A stretch of 23,312 bases of DNA, taken from an uncultured Chloroflexota bacterium (GTDB taxonomy: Bacteria > Chloroflexota > Anaerolineae > Caldilineales > Caldilineaceae). Positions 1 to 12,271 of this stretch are shown piece by piece (position 1 is the first letter of the stretch; each line of letters opens with the position of its first letter). Under the pieces are notes generated by a model, which searched no databases, had not been told where the DNA came from, and worked only from the letters and a program-made list of their open reading frames with translations. The stretch spans positions 1 through 23,312 of the forward strand of contig CAIOHJ010000038.1 in the NCBI GenBank assembly GCA_903858085.1, written 5' to 3'. The translations under genes and the position numbers were made by a program.

Positions 1-3177
<3,177 letters not shown>

Positions 3178-3389
3178 CGGAATAGATAAAAAACAGTGGG
3201 CCTGTACAGCCAAGGATGACAATAGCCTCTATTGTAACGCAAGATTCCCCCAACGATGAGTTCGCCCCCCGCCAGATCGGCTTTGAACACAAATTCCCCC
3301 TTCCCAGAGCAGACAGGGTGTGCTAGAGTAGAAGTATCACACGTTTCTGCACATTCTTGCGCAACGACGCGCAGAAAAGGAGCATGACC
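3178..3389. promoter_or_regulatory. Divergent intergenic region with a weak plus-strand promoter candidate
   Basis: This gap separates the left-edge kinase/nucleotidyltransferase gene from the secreted-protein gene and must hold the promoters of both. For the plus strand, TTCCCA at 3301-3306 and TAGAGT at 3324-3329 are 17 bp apart, and an extended -10 TG sits at 3321-3322; each hexamer matches the consensus at 4 of 6 positions. For the minus strand, TACAAT (reading down from about 3237) could be a -10, but I find no convincing -35. A 7-bp inverted repeat (ACAATAG/CTATTGT, 3219-3235) overlaps that hexamer. All of this is inspection only. Confidence 0.3.
3219..3235. promoter_or_regulatory. Short palindrome, possible operator
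   Basis: ACAATAG and CTATTGT form perfect 7-bp arms around a CCT spacer. It lies about 42 bp upstream of the left-edge gene's ATG and overlaps a possible minus-strand -10 hexamer. It could bind a dimeric regulator or be chance, since the arms are AT-rich and short. Confidence 0.25.
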
Positions 3390-6300
3390 ATGTGGCAGCC
3401 GAAAAGATGGATGGTTCTCTTTTGGATCGCGCTGTGGGGCGCTCTGCTGGCCTCCTCCCCCGCCACAGCCCAGGTCGCTTCCCCAGCCGGCGAACCCAAC
3501 GATACGTTCGGCAGTGCAACCCTCGTTGCCCCCTCTGCCTCCTGGCAGGCAACCCTCTTCCCACAGCGGGACAGCGACTGGTATGTCTTCCAGGTGGACC
3601 ATCAGGGTGAACTGCAAATCCAGATCAGCGCTGTCGCCCCCAATCTCGACCTCGTGGTGCGGCTCTGGACCGCCAACAAAGATCTGCTCCACGACTGGAT
3701 TTCTCCCCTCAACCAGGGCGGAGAGACCTTGGGCACCGTCGACCTGCCGGAAGCTGGCCGTTATGTTCTAGAGGTGCGCGACGGCAACGACAGCGACGCC
3801 TCCGAACAGCCCTATACCCTGACGACACAGTTCACCCCCACCGTCGACCCCAACGAGCCCAACCCCGCCTTTGGCCTGGCGACTGTGCTCGCTTTCGACC
3901 AGCCCATGCAGGCAACCATTCTGCCGCACAGGGACGCCGACTGGTACACGTTCGCGGTCGAACAGCATGGCGAGCTGCAGGTGGCGATCACCGACTCCCC
4001 CGCCAACCTGGACATGGTCTTCCGCGTCTGGAACGGCAACCATGAACTGCTCGCCGACTGGCAGACCCCCCTCAACCAGGGCGGAGAGACCCTGGCCACC
4101 ATCGACCTGCCCCAGCCAGGACGCTACTATCTCGAACTTCGTGACGGCAACGACAGCGACCGCAGCGTTGACCCCTACACGCTGACCGCCCGGTTCCTCC
4201 CCTCCGCAGATCTCTTTGAGCCCAACGCCGGCTACGGAACAGCAGCCCCCCTCAAGATCGGGGAGAGCCTCCTCGCCACCCTGCTGCCAGACGGGGACAA
4301 CGACTGGTTCGTCGTCACTGTCGACTGGCACGGCGAACTGCGCCTCGCGGTGACCGAGGTGCCCCCCGAGTTGGCCGTCTTTGTGCGGCTCTGGGATGCC
4401 AACGGCAACCTGCTGCAAGATTGGCTCCGCCCGCTCGCACCCGGCGGCAACACGGCCGGCACGGTGGACCTGCCACAGGCCGGCAGCTATTATCTGCAGG
4501 TCGCCGGCGACACCCACCAGCGCTCGATCCAGCCCTTTCACCTGCGGGTCGACTTCACCGCAGCGGTCGACGCACTGGAACCCAATTTCGACTTCGGCCA
4601 TGCCGCCCCGATCGGGCTCGGCCGCACTGTCCAGGCCAATCTCCTGCCCGCTCGCGACGCAGACTGGTACTCCTTCGACCTGACCTCCCCAGGCGAGCTC
4701 CATGTCACCGTCACCGACGTGGCCCCCAATCTGGCCGTCTTTGTGCGGCTCTGGAACGCCAACAAAGATCTCCTCTACGATTGGTTCCGCCCGCTGGCCC
4801 CCGGCGGCCAGACAGACGCACGCTTCGACCTCGGCAAGCCGGGGCGCTATTTTCTCGAGCTCCTCGCCGACGGCGACCAACGCTCGATCCACCCCTATAC
4901 CCTGACCCTGGGCTATACCCTGGCCGCCGATCCCCACGAAAGCAACGATACCCCCGCCACCGCCGCAGCCCTTCTGCTCGACCAGGGCGTGGCCGCCACC
5001 CTGCTGCCCGCCAATGATGTCGACTACTACACCCTTGCCGTGCCCACCCCCGGTGACCTTTTCCTGCTCGTCACCCACGTGCCCCCTGACCTGCGCATCC
5101 GCTTCCGGCTGTGGGAAACCCCGCAGACGCTGGTCGCCGACTGGGTCGATTCCCCCACCCCCGGCGCCGACAGCACGCTGGCCATCTCGGTCTCTACCCC
5201 CACCTCCTATCTGGTAGAGGTGCGCGCCAGCGACAGCGGGGCCCGTTCCGTCGAACCCTACTGGCTGCTCGCCAGCCAGCAGCCAATCGACAACGCCAAC
5301 GTCCAGCCGCCGCCAGACAACAGCGCCACACCGACAACACCCGACAACGTGCCGGTCGCACCCGACCAGAGCAAGGTGATCACCACATCCGCCACCACCG
5401 GCAAGGTGAGCATCCTCACCTCCGGCCAGATCGGCCCCCTGGGAGGCGAGCTGTTTGTGACCGACCGCCCAGGCTGGGACGGTGCACGGCTGGAAGTGCC
5501 CCCCGGCGCACTGAAAACGTTGACCACCCTCCACATCGGCGTCACCACCGACCCGCCGACCGGAAGCCCCTTCGGCATGGCCCCCAGCGGCAGCTACTGG
5601 ATGCTGACACCCGCCGGGTTGACCTTCCAACAACCAGTCACCCTGACCTTGCCCGTCCCCGCCGGCAGCGCCGCAGCCCAGCTGTTCGTCGGCCACTGGG
5701 AGGGCCAGCAGTGGCTGGATCTGGGCGGCAGCCTCCACAATGGGGCCCTCACCGCCACAACAGACAGATTTTCACCCTTCGGCGTCTTCTGCGGCCGTCT
5801 GTCCGAATATACCCCGATCCAGCTGGAAAATGACTCCTCCTCCCCCTACATTGAGCTGCGCTACCTGAGCGGCCCCAGCCCAGACCCCACAGCCCCCCTC
5901 CAGGCCGGCTGCCCGCAACCCGATGACATTGTCACGCAGTGGCAGCTCAAACCAGGAGAGGTGGCCCGCCTGCTGCTCGCACCCGGCGCCTACAGCTTCA
6001 TGGTCAGCTACCCACAGCCCCAACCCGGGGTCGCCAATCCTCTCTTCCTCACCGTCCCACCCAGCAGTGACCCACAGCAGGGGCCGCAGACCGTGCGCAT
6101 GACCGACGATGGCGCGACCAGCGACAACCCTGCCCTGCACATTGTCTTTGCCGGCCGCAGCGCAGCAAGCAATCTCCGCCCCCTCATCGCCTGCAGCGCC
6201 GAGGTGCCCGCCGGCGTGGCCCTGGAAAGCGGCGTCCCGGCTGCCCCCGAACTCCCCTCCCGAATCGTGCGGATCAACGGCCTCCGGCTGGAACAGCTCC

Positions 6301-7661
6301 CCCCCAAAGGGCCAGGCATCCGGCTGCTGGCCACAGCCAGCGACCCAGAAAATAGCCAGCTGCACCCCTACTGGACCGTCACCGGCGGGCTCACTTCTGC
6401 CCCGATCGCCTCCCCCCCACTCCCATCGGGCAAACCGCTCGACGACACCTACCAATTCCAACCCACCCTGGCAGGAACGTATACCCTCTTCCTCACCGTC
6501 TACGACGACCTGGGGCTCTTCGACGAATGCCGCTGGGTCATCCAGGTCGAACCCAACCACCAGCCCGAAATTCAGCTCTTTTCAGGACGCACGGTCGTTG
6601 AGTTCGGACGGCTGGACGAACTGCGCAGCCAGGGGGTCGGGCCGATCTCCCCGGCAACGCCCGCACTGCGGCCCGGCCTCTCCATCCCGCTCGCCATTCC
6701 CGCAGCCGCAGGGGTCGTGTGGGACGGGCTGACCCTCTGCCCGACCGCCCTGGCCGGCCCCTTCCCCACCCTGCCGCCAGACCTGGAGACCGTCGTGCCC
6801 GCCCCCGCACCGGTAGATGCCCTGCTGCCCGCTGTCGGCGCCGATAGCACCCGCCGCTGGGCCTTCCCAGGCCGCACCTGCGTCTGGGCACTCACCGCAG
6901 ATGCCGACAACGACATGCTGACCACCACCTGGGAGTTCCCCGGCCCAATCTATGGGTCAGGGACCTTCTACGCTGCGGTCAGCCTGCCCGCCGGCTTTGC
7001 CGCTGAACTGCCCGAAGGTCTGCCACTGGGCTCGTTGATCCGGACCGCCGAGCAGCTGAATGGCTACAACCGCTGGGTCTCCACCCTCTCCACGATCGCC
7101 GGCGTGCCCCCCGCCATCGTCTGGGAAGGCTGGGATGACCCCTGCCCCCCCGGCAGCGGAGAGGTCGAAACCCCGTGCCCGTCGGCTATCTCGGCCGGGG
7201 GCGTGGAAAATATCGTCGCACAGACCACAGATGGCTTCAGCCAGCCCCCACGCACCGGCTACACCCCGATCGCTGTGCTCCCGGAAGGGGTGGCCAGCAC
7301 AGCCGGAGAGTGTGACGGGGTCTTCTGGATCGCTTCACTCACCCCCACCCCCTCTGACCCCGGGCCAGCACAAAATGTCGAGGTCACCGCCCGTGTCTCC
7401 CCGCTGGTCGAAGGGTGCGTCCTGCAGATGGCGATCGTCGGCACCGACGGCTACACCAACCAGGCCAACATCGCCACCAACCGCAGCGGCGAAGCCGCCT
7501 TCTTTATCCCAGGAGGGGCAGACGGCATCGTCGACGTGGTCACCGCCGCGTTCTGCTCGCCAATGGGCGACCCAGAGCTGCTGGGCACCCCCGCAGAATG
7601 CACCACCCCCTCCGGAAAAGCCGGCAAGTGGGTGCAGATGGAGGTAGAATACACTTTCTAA
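3390..7661 (+). CDS. Large secreted protein with five PPC-like repeats, ZU5-like and PKD-like modules
   Basis: The product is about 1423 residues and probably acts outside the cytoplasmic membrane. The ATG at 3390 is preferred because AGGAG at 3378-3382 lies 7 nt upstream; in-frame ATGs at 3357 and 3384 are alternatives. The N-terminus is a classical signal peptide: MWQPKRW, a hydrophobic stretch, then a probable cleavage near SPATAQ-VA. Five repeats of about 120 residues follow (about 32-630). Each starts EPN/ESN and carries D-D/N-WY/F near residue 30, a (V/F)RLW motif, and GRYxLE...YTL at its end. This is the pattern of bacterial pre-peptidase C-terminal (PPC) beta-sandwich domains. After a Pro/Thr linker comes a ZU5-like module (GGELFVTD, LEVPPGAL, LTPAGLTFQQPVTLTLP, DRFSPFGVF; about nt 5395-5791). 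A PKD/cadherin-like segment follows (LLATASDPEN...TYTLFLTVYDD; about nt 6310-6555), then a long unassigned tail. No catalytic domain was recognised, so adhesion or surface structure is only a guess. Confidence 0.88.
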   Translation: MWQPKRWMVLFWIALWGALLASSPATAQVASPAGEPNDTFGSATLVAPSASWQATLFPQRDSDWYVFQVDHQGELQIQISAVAPNLDLVVRLWTANKDLLHDWISPLNQGGETLGTVDLPEAGRYVLEVRDGNDSDASEQPYTLTTQFTPTVDPNEPNPAFGLATVLAFDQPMQATILPHRDADWYTFAVEQHGELQVAITDSPANLDMVFRVWNGNHELLADWQTPLNQGGETLATIDLPQPGRYYLELRDGNDSDRSVDPYTLTARFLPSADLFEPNAGYGTAAPLKIGESLLATLLPDGDNDWFVVTVDWHGELRLAVTEVPPELAVFVRLWDANGNLLQDWLRPLAPGGNTAGTVDLPQAGSYYLQVAGDTHQRSIQPFHLRVDFTAAVDALEPNFDFGHAAPIGLGRTVQANLLPARDADWYSFDLTSPGELHVTVTDVAPNLAVFVRLWNANKDLLYDWFRPLAPGGQTDARFDLGKPGRYFLELLADGDQRSIHPYTLTLGYTLAADPHESNDTPATAAALLLDQGVAATLLPANDVDYYTLAVPTPGDLFLLVTHVPPDLRIRFRLWETPQTLVADWVDSPTPGADSTLAISVSTPTSYLVEVRASDSGARSVEPYWLLASQQPIDNANVQPPPDNSATPTTPDNVPVAPDQSKVITTSATTGKVSILTSGQIGPLGGELFVTDRPGWDGARLEVPPGALKTLTTLHIGVTTDPPTGSPFGMAPSGSYWMLTPAGLTFQQPVTLTLPVPAGSAAAQLFVGHWEGQQWLDLGGSLHNGALTATTDRFSPFGVFCGRLSEYTPIQLENDSSSPYIELRYLSGPSPDPTAPLQAGCPQPDDIVTQWQLKPGEVARLLLAPGAYSFMVSYPQPQPGVANPLFLTVPPSSDPQQGPQTVRMTDDGATSDNPALHIVFAGRSAASNLRPLIACSAEVPAGVALESGVPAAPELPSRIVRINGLRLEQLPPKGPGIRLLATASDPENSQLHPYWTVTGGLTSAPIASPPLPSGKPLDDTYQFQPTLAGTYTLFLTVYDDLGLFDECRWVIQVEPNHQPEIQLFSGRTVVEFGRLDELRSQGVGPISPATPALRPGLSIPLAIPAAAGVVWDGLTLCPTALAGPFPTLPPDLETVVPAPAPVDALLPAVGADSTRRWAFPGRTCVWALTADADNDMLTTTWEFPGPIYGSGTFYAAVSLPAGFAAELPEGLPLGSLIRTAEQLNGYNRWVSTLSTIAGVPPAIVWEGWDDPCPPGSGEVETPCPSAISAGGVENIVAQTTDGFSQPPRTGYTPIAVLPEGVASTAGECDGVFWIASLTPTPSDPGPAQNVEVTARVSPLVEGCVLQMAIVGTDGYTNQANIATNRSGEAAFFIPGGADGIVDVVTAAFCSPMGDPELLGTPAECTTPSGKAGKWVQMEVEYTF
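3483..5278 (+). repeat. Five tandem ~360-bp coding repeats (PPC-like units)
   Basis: Repeat units begin near 3483, 3846, 4209, 4569 and 4929, a period of 360-363 bp. Units 1-2 share NQGGETL and RDGNDSD words. Units 3-4 share FVRLW and RPLAPGG. Unit 5 is the most diverged. A 23-bp stretch at 4372-4394 recurs exactly at 4732-4754, pointing to duplication or conversion between units 3 and 4. Confidence 0.85.
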
Positions 7662-7671
7662 CAACTCTCTG

Positions 7672-7719
7672 CCTGGGGGGGGACCCTCCCCCCCCCACAC
7701 AGACGCTGGACCCCCCAGG
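7672..7719. terminator. G/C-run hairpin between convergent genes, probable bidirectional terminator
   Basis: Eight G at 7675-7682 can pair with eight of nine C at 7688-7696 around a 5-nt loop. Alternatively CCTGGGGGG at 7672-7680 can pair with CCCCCCAGG at 7711-7719. It lies in the 58-bp gap between the stop of the secreted-protein gene (7661) and the stop of cysE (7720), where both transcripts need to end. There is no T-tract on either strand, so it is not a canonical intrinsic terminator. Confidence 0.45.
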
Positions 7720-8424
7720 TCAGATGCCCCAAGGCCCCTGGTAGCCGTTGCGCTCGACTGTCTGCTGCGCTGCCCGGTGGCTCTCCTCCTGCTCCAGCTC
7801 CGCTTCGAGCAGCGCCAACCGGGCCGTCATCTGCTGCAAAAGCTCCATCGTCGTGTCATGCAGCTGGTTGTGCTGCAAGTCTTCGTGCCGCGCCTCCTCA
7901 GCCAGTAGCCCCGTGCGCCGACGTACACGGCCAGGCACTCCCACCACCACCGAATTCTCTTCAACATCCTTGACCACAACCGAGTTGGCGCCGATGCGCG
8001 AATGGGCCCCCACCGTGATCGGACCCAGCACCTTGGCACCGGCGCCGACAACCACATGGTCGCCCACGGTCGGGTGCCGTTTCTCCTTGCGCCAGCTGAC
8101 CCCCCCCAACGTCACGCCGTGGTACAGGGTCACATTCTCACCAATCTCAGCCGTCTCGCCGATCACAATGCCCATGCCGTGGTCAATAAAAAAACCACGC
8201 CCGATCGTAGCCCCCGGATGGATCTCAATCCCCGTCCAGAAGCGCCCTAGATGGGAAACCAACCGCCCCAGCAGAAAGAGGCGGCGCCCCCACAGCCAGT
8301 GCGCCACCCGGTAAAACCACTGCGCATGCAGACCCGGATAGCAGAGCAAGACCTCCCCTACGCTGCGCGCCGCAGGGTCGCGCTCAAAAACGACCCGAAT
8401 GTCCTCGCGTACTCTGGCCAACAT
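7720..8424 (-). CDS. cysE: Serine O-acetyltransferase (EpsC-type CysE)
   Basis: It transfers acetyl from acetyl-CoA to L-serine, giving O-acetylserine for cytoplasmic cysteine synthesis. The 234-residue product opens with the typical VREDIRVVFERDPAARS helix. A left-handed beta-helix of hexapeptide repeats follows from about residue 64 to 165: the IDHGMGIVIGE segment with His82, YHGVTLGG with His102, and VGAGAKVLGPITVGAHSRIGANSVV. It lacks the long N-terminal domain of enterobacterial CysE, as EpsC-type enzymes do. The C-terminal 55 residues after the barrel are Glu/Gln/Leu-rich and look like a coiled-coil extension. GGAGG-like purines (GAGGAGGG) lie about 10 nt before the ATG. It follows the SDR gene of the inositol cluster by 38 bp, so it may be co-transcribed, but its pathway is different. 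Confidence 0.93.
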   Translation of the reverse strand: MLARVREDIRVVFERDPAARSVGEVLLCYPGLHAQWFYRVAHWLWGRRLFLLGRLVSHLGRFWTGIEIHPGATIGRGFFIDHGMGIVIGETAEIGENVTLYHGVTLGGVSWRKEKRHPTVGDHVVVGAGAKVLGPITVGAHSRIGANSVVVKDVEENSVVVGVPGRVRRRTGLLAEEARHEDLQHNQLHDTTMELLQQMTARLALLEAELEQEESHRAAQQTVERNGYQGPWGI

Positions 8425-8462
8425 CGTCTCGCTGCCCTCCTCGACACCCGCAAACGGCCCGC

Positions 8463-9242
8463 TTACTCCGGGTACGCGCCAGATACAAACTGGTCATACT
8501 CGATCAGCGCACCCGTCATCACCCCCGCCTCCGGGCTGAGCAGATACGCCACCAACCCCGCCAGCTGCTCCGGCTGCACCAGCTGCCCCATCGGCAGGGT
8601 AGCCGCCGCACGGGCCGCCCAGTCGCTGCCCGCCCCATGAAAGCGCTGCTGGATCACCGCCTCCCCCGGCGTCTCCATCCAGCCGGCCAGAACCCCGTTG
8701 CAGCGGATGCGGTCGCGGGCAAACGCATTGGCCACATTCTTGGTCAAAATGCTCAGCCCCCCCTTGGAGGCCGAATAGGGGGTCAGGTAGGACTGCCCGC
8801 AGAGCGCCGCCATGCTTACAATGTTGACAATGCTGCCAGGTTGACCCGCTGCTTTCATATAGCCGACCGCACGCTGCATGGTCAAAAAAGGCGCACGCAG
8901 GTTGACCGCCATGTGCTGCTCCCACAACGCCAGGTCGGTGTCGAGCAGCCCACCGCGCGTCGAGAGGGCTGCGCTGTTGACCAACGCGTTGACCCGACCA
9001 TACTTCTCGACCGCAGCATCGACCACCCGATAACAATCTTCCGGCTCTGCCAGATCCGCCTGCACAAAAGAGCAGGCACTCCCCCGCGCAGCCAGCTCAG
9101 CCGCAGCCGCTTCCCCCTTGACCCGCTCTCGCCCGCAGATCACCACCCCCTGCGCCCCCTCGGCGGCCAGCCGGTGGGCGATCGCCAGCCCCAGCCCCTG
9201 TGTGCCCCCCGTGATCACCGCCACGGTCTCTGCATGTCTCAT
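8463..9242 (-). CDS. Short-chain dehydrogenase/reductase of the inositol cluster
   Basis: This is a classical NAD(P)-dependent SDR of 259 residues. It has the Rossmann motif TGGTQGLG (11-18), NSAA near 89-92, Asn114, Ser143 and the catalytic YxxxK (Tyr156, Lys160, in YSASK). The ATG at 9242 is preferred over the GTG at 9245 because GGGGG at 9249-9253 is 6 nt from it. The gene follows iolG by about 20 bp in the same direction. Its substrate is probably an inositol or inosose or a related polyol, but that rests on context only; SDRs of this type also act on sugar acids and keto esters. Confidence 0.85.
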   Translation of the reverse strand: MRHAETVAVITGGTQGLGLAIAHRLAAEGAQGVVICGRERVKGEAAAAELAARGSACSFVQADLAEPEDCYRVVDAAVEKYGRVNALVNSAALSTRGGLLDTDLALWEQHMAVNLRAPFLTMQRAVGYMKAAGQPGSIVNIVSMAALCGQSYLTPYSASKGGLSILTKNVANAFARDRIRCNGVLAGWMETPGEAVIQQRFHGAGSDWAARAAATLPMGQLVQPEQLAGLVAYLLSPEAGVMTGALIEYDQFVSGAYPE

Positions 9243-9272
9243 CACACACCCCCTTTGACGCCAGCCAACAGC

Positions 9273-10265
9273 TCAGACCAGGCTGACCGGACGCTGGGTC
9301 ATCAGTGACTCCTGCGCCGCCTCTGCCAGACGCAGCGCCTCCAAACCATCCTGCAAACTCACCGCAGCAGGACGCCCTTCCTGCACCGCATGCAAAAAGG
9401 CGATCAGCTCCAGCCGGTAGCTGTCGGCATACCGGTCCAGATAGAAATTCTGCAGCGGGCCCGGCGCCCCGGCGCTCTCGGCCCGGTAGCGCAGCAGGCT
9501 GTTCTCATGGTGGTTGCTGGAAACCAGCATCCCGGCAGCACCGTGTGCCTCGATGCGCTGGTCGTAGCCGTAGACCGCACGGCGGCTGTTGTGGATCGTG
9601 CACTGCCGCCCCGACTGCGTGCGCATCGCCACCGTTGCAGTGTCGATATCGCCCAGCGCAGCGATGGCAGGGTCGACCAGACAGGCCCCCTGCGCATAAA
9701 GTGCCACCACCGGCTCCTGCAACAGCCAGCGCGCCATGTCAAAGTCGTGGATGGTCATGTCCTTGAACAACCCCCCGCTGTTGGGGAGATAGGAGAGCGG
9801 CGGCGGAGCCGGGTCCCGGCTCGTGATCACCAGCTGTTCCAATGCACCGATCTCCCCGGCAGCCAGCGCACACTGCAGGCTGTGGTGCGAAGGGTCAAAA
9901 CGCCGGTTGAAGCCGATCTGCAAGGTCAAGGGCAGCGCCCCCACTCGCTCCAGACAGCCCCGGGCCTCGGCGGTGTTGAGCGCCAACGGCTTCTCACACA
10001 AGACCGACTTGCCCGCCTCGGCACAACGCACAAGATAGTCGACATGGGTGTCGGTCGGCGTCGCCACAATCACAGCCTCTACATCCTTGCGCGCCAGCAG
10101 AGCGTCGACGCTGCCCTCTACCACAGCCCCGTACAACGCCCCCAGTTTGCGGGCAGCCTCCTCCACCTTGTCGTACACCGCCACAAAGCGCGACCCCGCA
10201 GCCGCAATCGCCTTGGCATGGACATGGGCAATTCGCCCAGCACCCAAAATTGCAACACCTGTCAT
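9273..10265 (-). CDS. iolG: Inositol 2-dehydrogenase, Gfo/Idh/MocA family
   Basis: It oxidises myo-inositol (and probably isomers) to an inosose with NAD+. The 330-residue product has the nucleotide-binding GAGRIA (8-13), the EKP motif (91-93, Lys92), GFNRRFD (118-124) and the catalytic pair Asp169/His173 in FKDMTIHDFD. The spacing matches the Lys/Asp/His triad of characterised inositol dehydrogenases. The segment TSRDPAPPPLSY...GGLFKDMTIHDFDMAR closely resembles rhizobial IdhA as I remember it. The ATG at 10265 is chosen because GAGGAG lies 7 nt upstream; an in-frame TTG at 10280 lacks this. It lies 90 bp after iolI, with a clear paralogue on iolI's other side. Confidence 0.88.
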   Translation of the reverse strand: MTGVAILGAGRIAHVHAKAIAAAGSRFVAVYDKVEEAARKLGALYGAVVEGSVDALLARKDVEAVIVATPTDTHVDYLVRCAEAGKSVLCEKPLALNTAEARGCLERVGALPLTLQIGFNRRFDPSHHSLQCALAAGEIGALEQLVITSRDPAPPPLSYLPNSGGLFKDMTIHDFDMARWLLQEPVVALYAQGACLVDPAIAALGDIDTATVAMRTQSGRQCTIHNSRRAVYGYDQRIEAHGAAGMLVSSNHHENSLLRYRAESAGAPGPLQNFYLDRYADSYRLELIAFLHAVQEGRPAAVSLQDGLEALRLAEAAQESLMTQRPVSLV

Positions 10266-10355
10266 ACCCCAGCTCCTCAAACTTTGTATCGATCCAGCCG
10301 CAGCAGCGGCCCTCCAGACCCGTACCCTGCCCGCAGAACAGATCGGCCAGCGCAG

Positions 10356-11192
<837 letters not shown>

Positions 11193-11221
11193 GGTTCTTG
11201 CCCCTCCTGAAAAACCGCCGG

Positions 11222-12232
11222 TCAGGCCGGCTGCCAGTACTCGATCGGCGCTGGCTGGTTGCGCTTGAGCGACTCCACCGCAGCTTCGGCAATCATCTGG
11301 GCACGCAGCCCATCCATCAACGTCGGATACTCTGCCCCAGCCCGCCCCTCCAGCGCAGCGGCAAAGGCCTCTACCGCCAACAGAAAGCTCGGCTCCATTC
11401 GCTCAAACCAGCCGGCAAACATCCCCTCCTCCACCACCTTGCTCCCCTTGTAGAGCGCAACCTCTCGCACCGGCTTGCGCCGCGACTCGACCAGCCCCTG
11501 CGAACCAAAAACTTCGATCCGCTCGTCGTAGCCGTAGCCCGTATGGCGGCTGTTGTCGATGTGGCAAAGCGCACCGTCGGCAAATTTCAAGATCAACATC
11601 GACGTGTCGACATCCCCCGCCGCCGTGATCGCCGGGTCCATCATCGAAGAGCCCGTGGCATAGACCTCCACCGGCTCCTGACCCGCAATCCAACAGAGCA
11701 GGTCAAACATGTGGATCGTCTGGTCGCGAAACTGCCCACCCGAGACCTGGATGTAGCTCAACGGCGGCGGAGCCGCAGAACGACAGACCATGTGGATCAT
11801 CTCCACCACCCCAACCTCCCCCGCCCGCACCGCCTCGCGCAGCGCCCGATGGTTGGGGTCAAAACGACGGCTGAACCCCATCATCACCGGCACCGGGTTG
11901 TCGTGCGCTTCCTGCACCACCGCCTTGACCCGGTCCAGGCTCATGTCGATCGGCTTTTCACAGTAGACAGGCTTGCGCGCCCGAATCGCCGCACGCAACA
12001 GGTCCGCATGGGTGTTGGTCGACGAGGCAATCAACACCGCATCGACATCCTCCGCCCCAAAGATCTCCTCGACACTGCGGGCAACGTTGGCCCCATAACG
12101 GCCCGCCAGCCGCTGCGCCGCCTCGGCGTTGACATCGTACACATACTGCAGCCGCGTGTGCGGGTGGGTCGCCAGGTTGCCCCCATGCACCTGCCCAATA
12201 AAACCAGCGCCAAACAAGGCAAATCTCACCAT
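11222..12232 (-). CDS. iolG: Inositol dehydrogenase paralogue, Gfo/Idh/MocA family
   Basis: This is an NAD(P)-dependent polyol dehydrogenase of 336 residues. It has GAGFIG (8-13), the EKP motif (92-94, Lys93), GFSRRFDPNH (119-128) and the Asp170/His174 pair in FRDQTIHMFD. It is clearly related along its length to the dehydrogenase at 9273-10265: both have SRRFDP/NRRFDP, APPPLSY, and GYGYDERIE/VYGYDQRIE. The two therefore probably arose by duplication and may prefer different inositol isomers. The ATG at 12232 is chosen because GGAG is 6 nt upstream; the in-frame TTG at 12244 is part of that same purine stretch. It lies 29 bp before iolI. Confidence 0.87.
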   Translation of the reverse strand: MVRFALFGAGFIGQVHGGNLATHPHTRLQYVYDVNAEAAQRLAGRYGANVARSVEEIFGAEDVDAVLIASSTNTHADLLRAAIRARKPVYCEKPIDMSLDRVKAVVQEAHDNPVPVMMGFSRRFDPNHRALREAVRAGEVGVVEMIHMVCRSAAPPPLSYIQVSGGQFRDQTIHMFDLLCWIAGQEPVEVYATGSSMMDPAITAAGDVDTSMLILKFADGALCHIDNSRHTGYGYDERIEVFGSQGLVESRRKPVREVALYKGSKVVEEGMFAGWFERMEPSFLLAVEAFAAALEGRAGAEYPTLMDGLRAQMIAEAAVESLKRNQPAPIEYWQPA

Positions 12233-12271
12233 TTTTCGCTCCAAATTTATGTCAATTTTTGCAGGGTCCGG

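Noticed and set aside
3768..5738. 656-residue minus-strand open frame opposite the PPC repeats
   Set aside because: It is Gly/Ala/Val-rich with no fold, repeats with the period of the sense gene, and lies wholly inside the clear secreted-protein gene.
12240..12262. TTGACA on the minus strand just upstream of the iolG paralogue as a promoter -35
   Set aside because: No -10 hexamer lies at 16-18 bp; the expected position falls on the gene's start codon.
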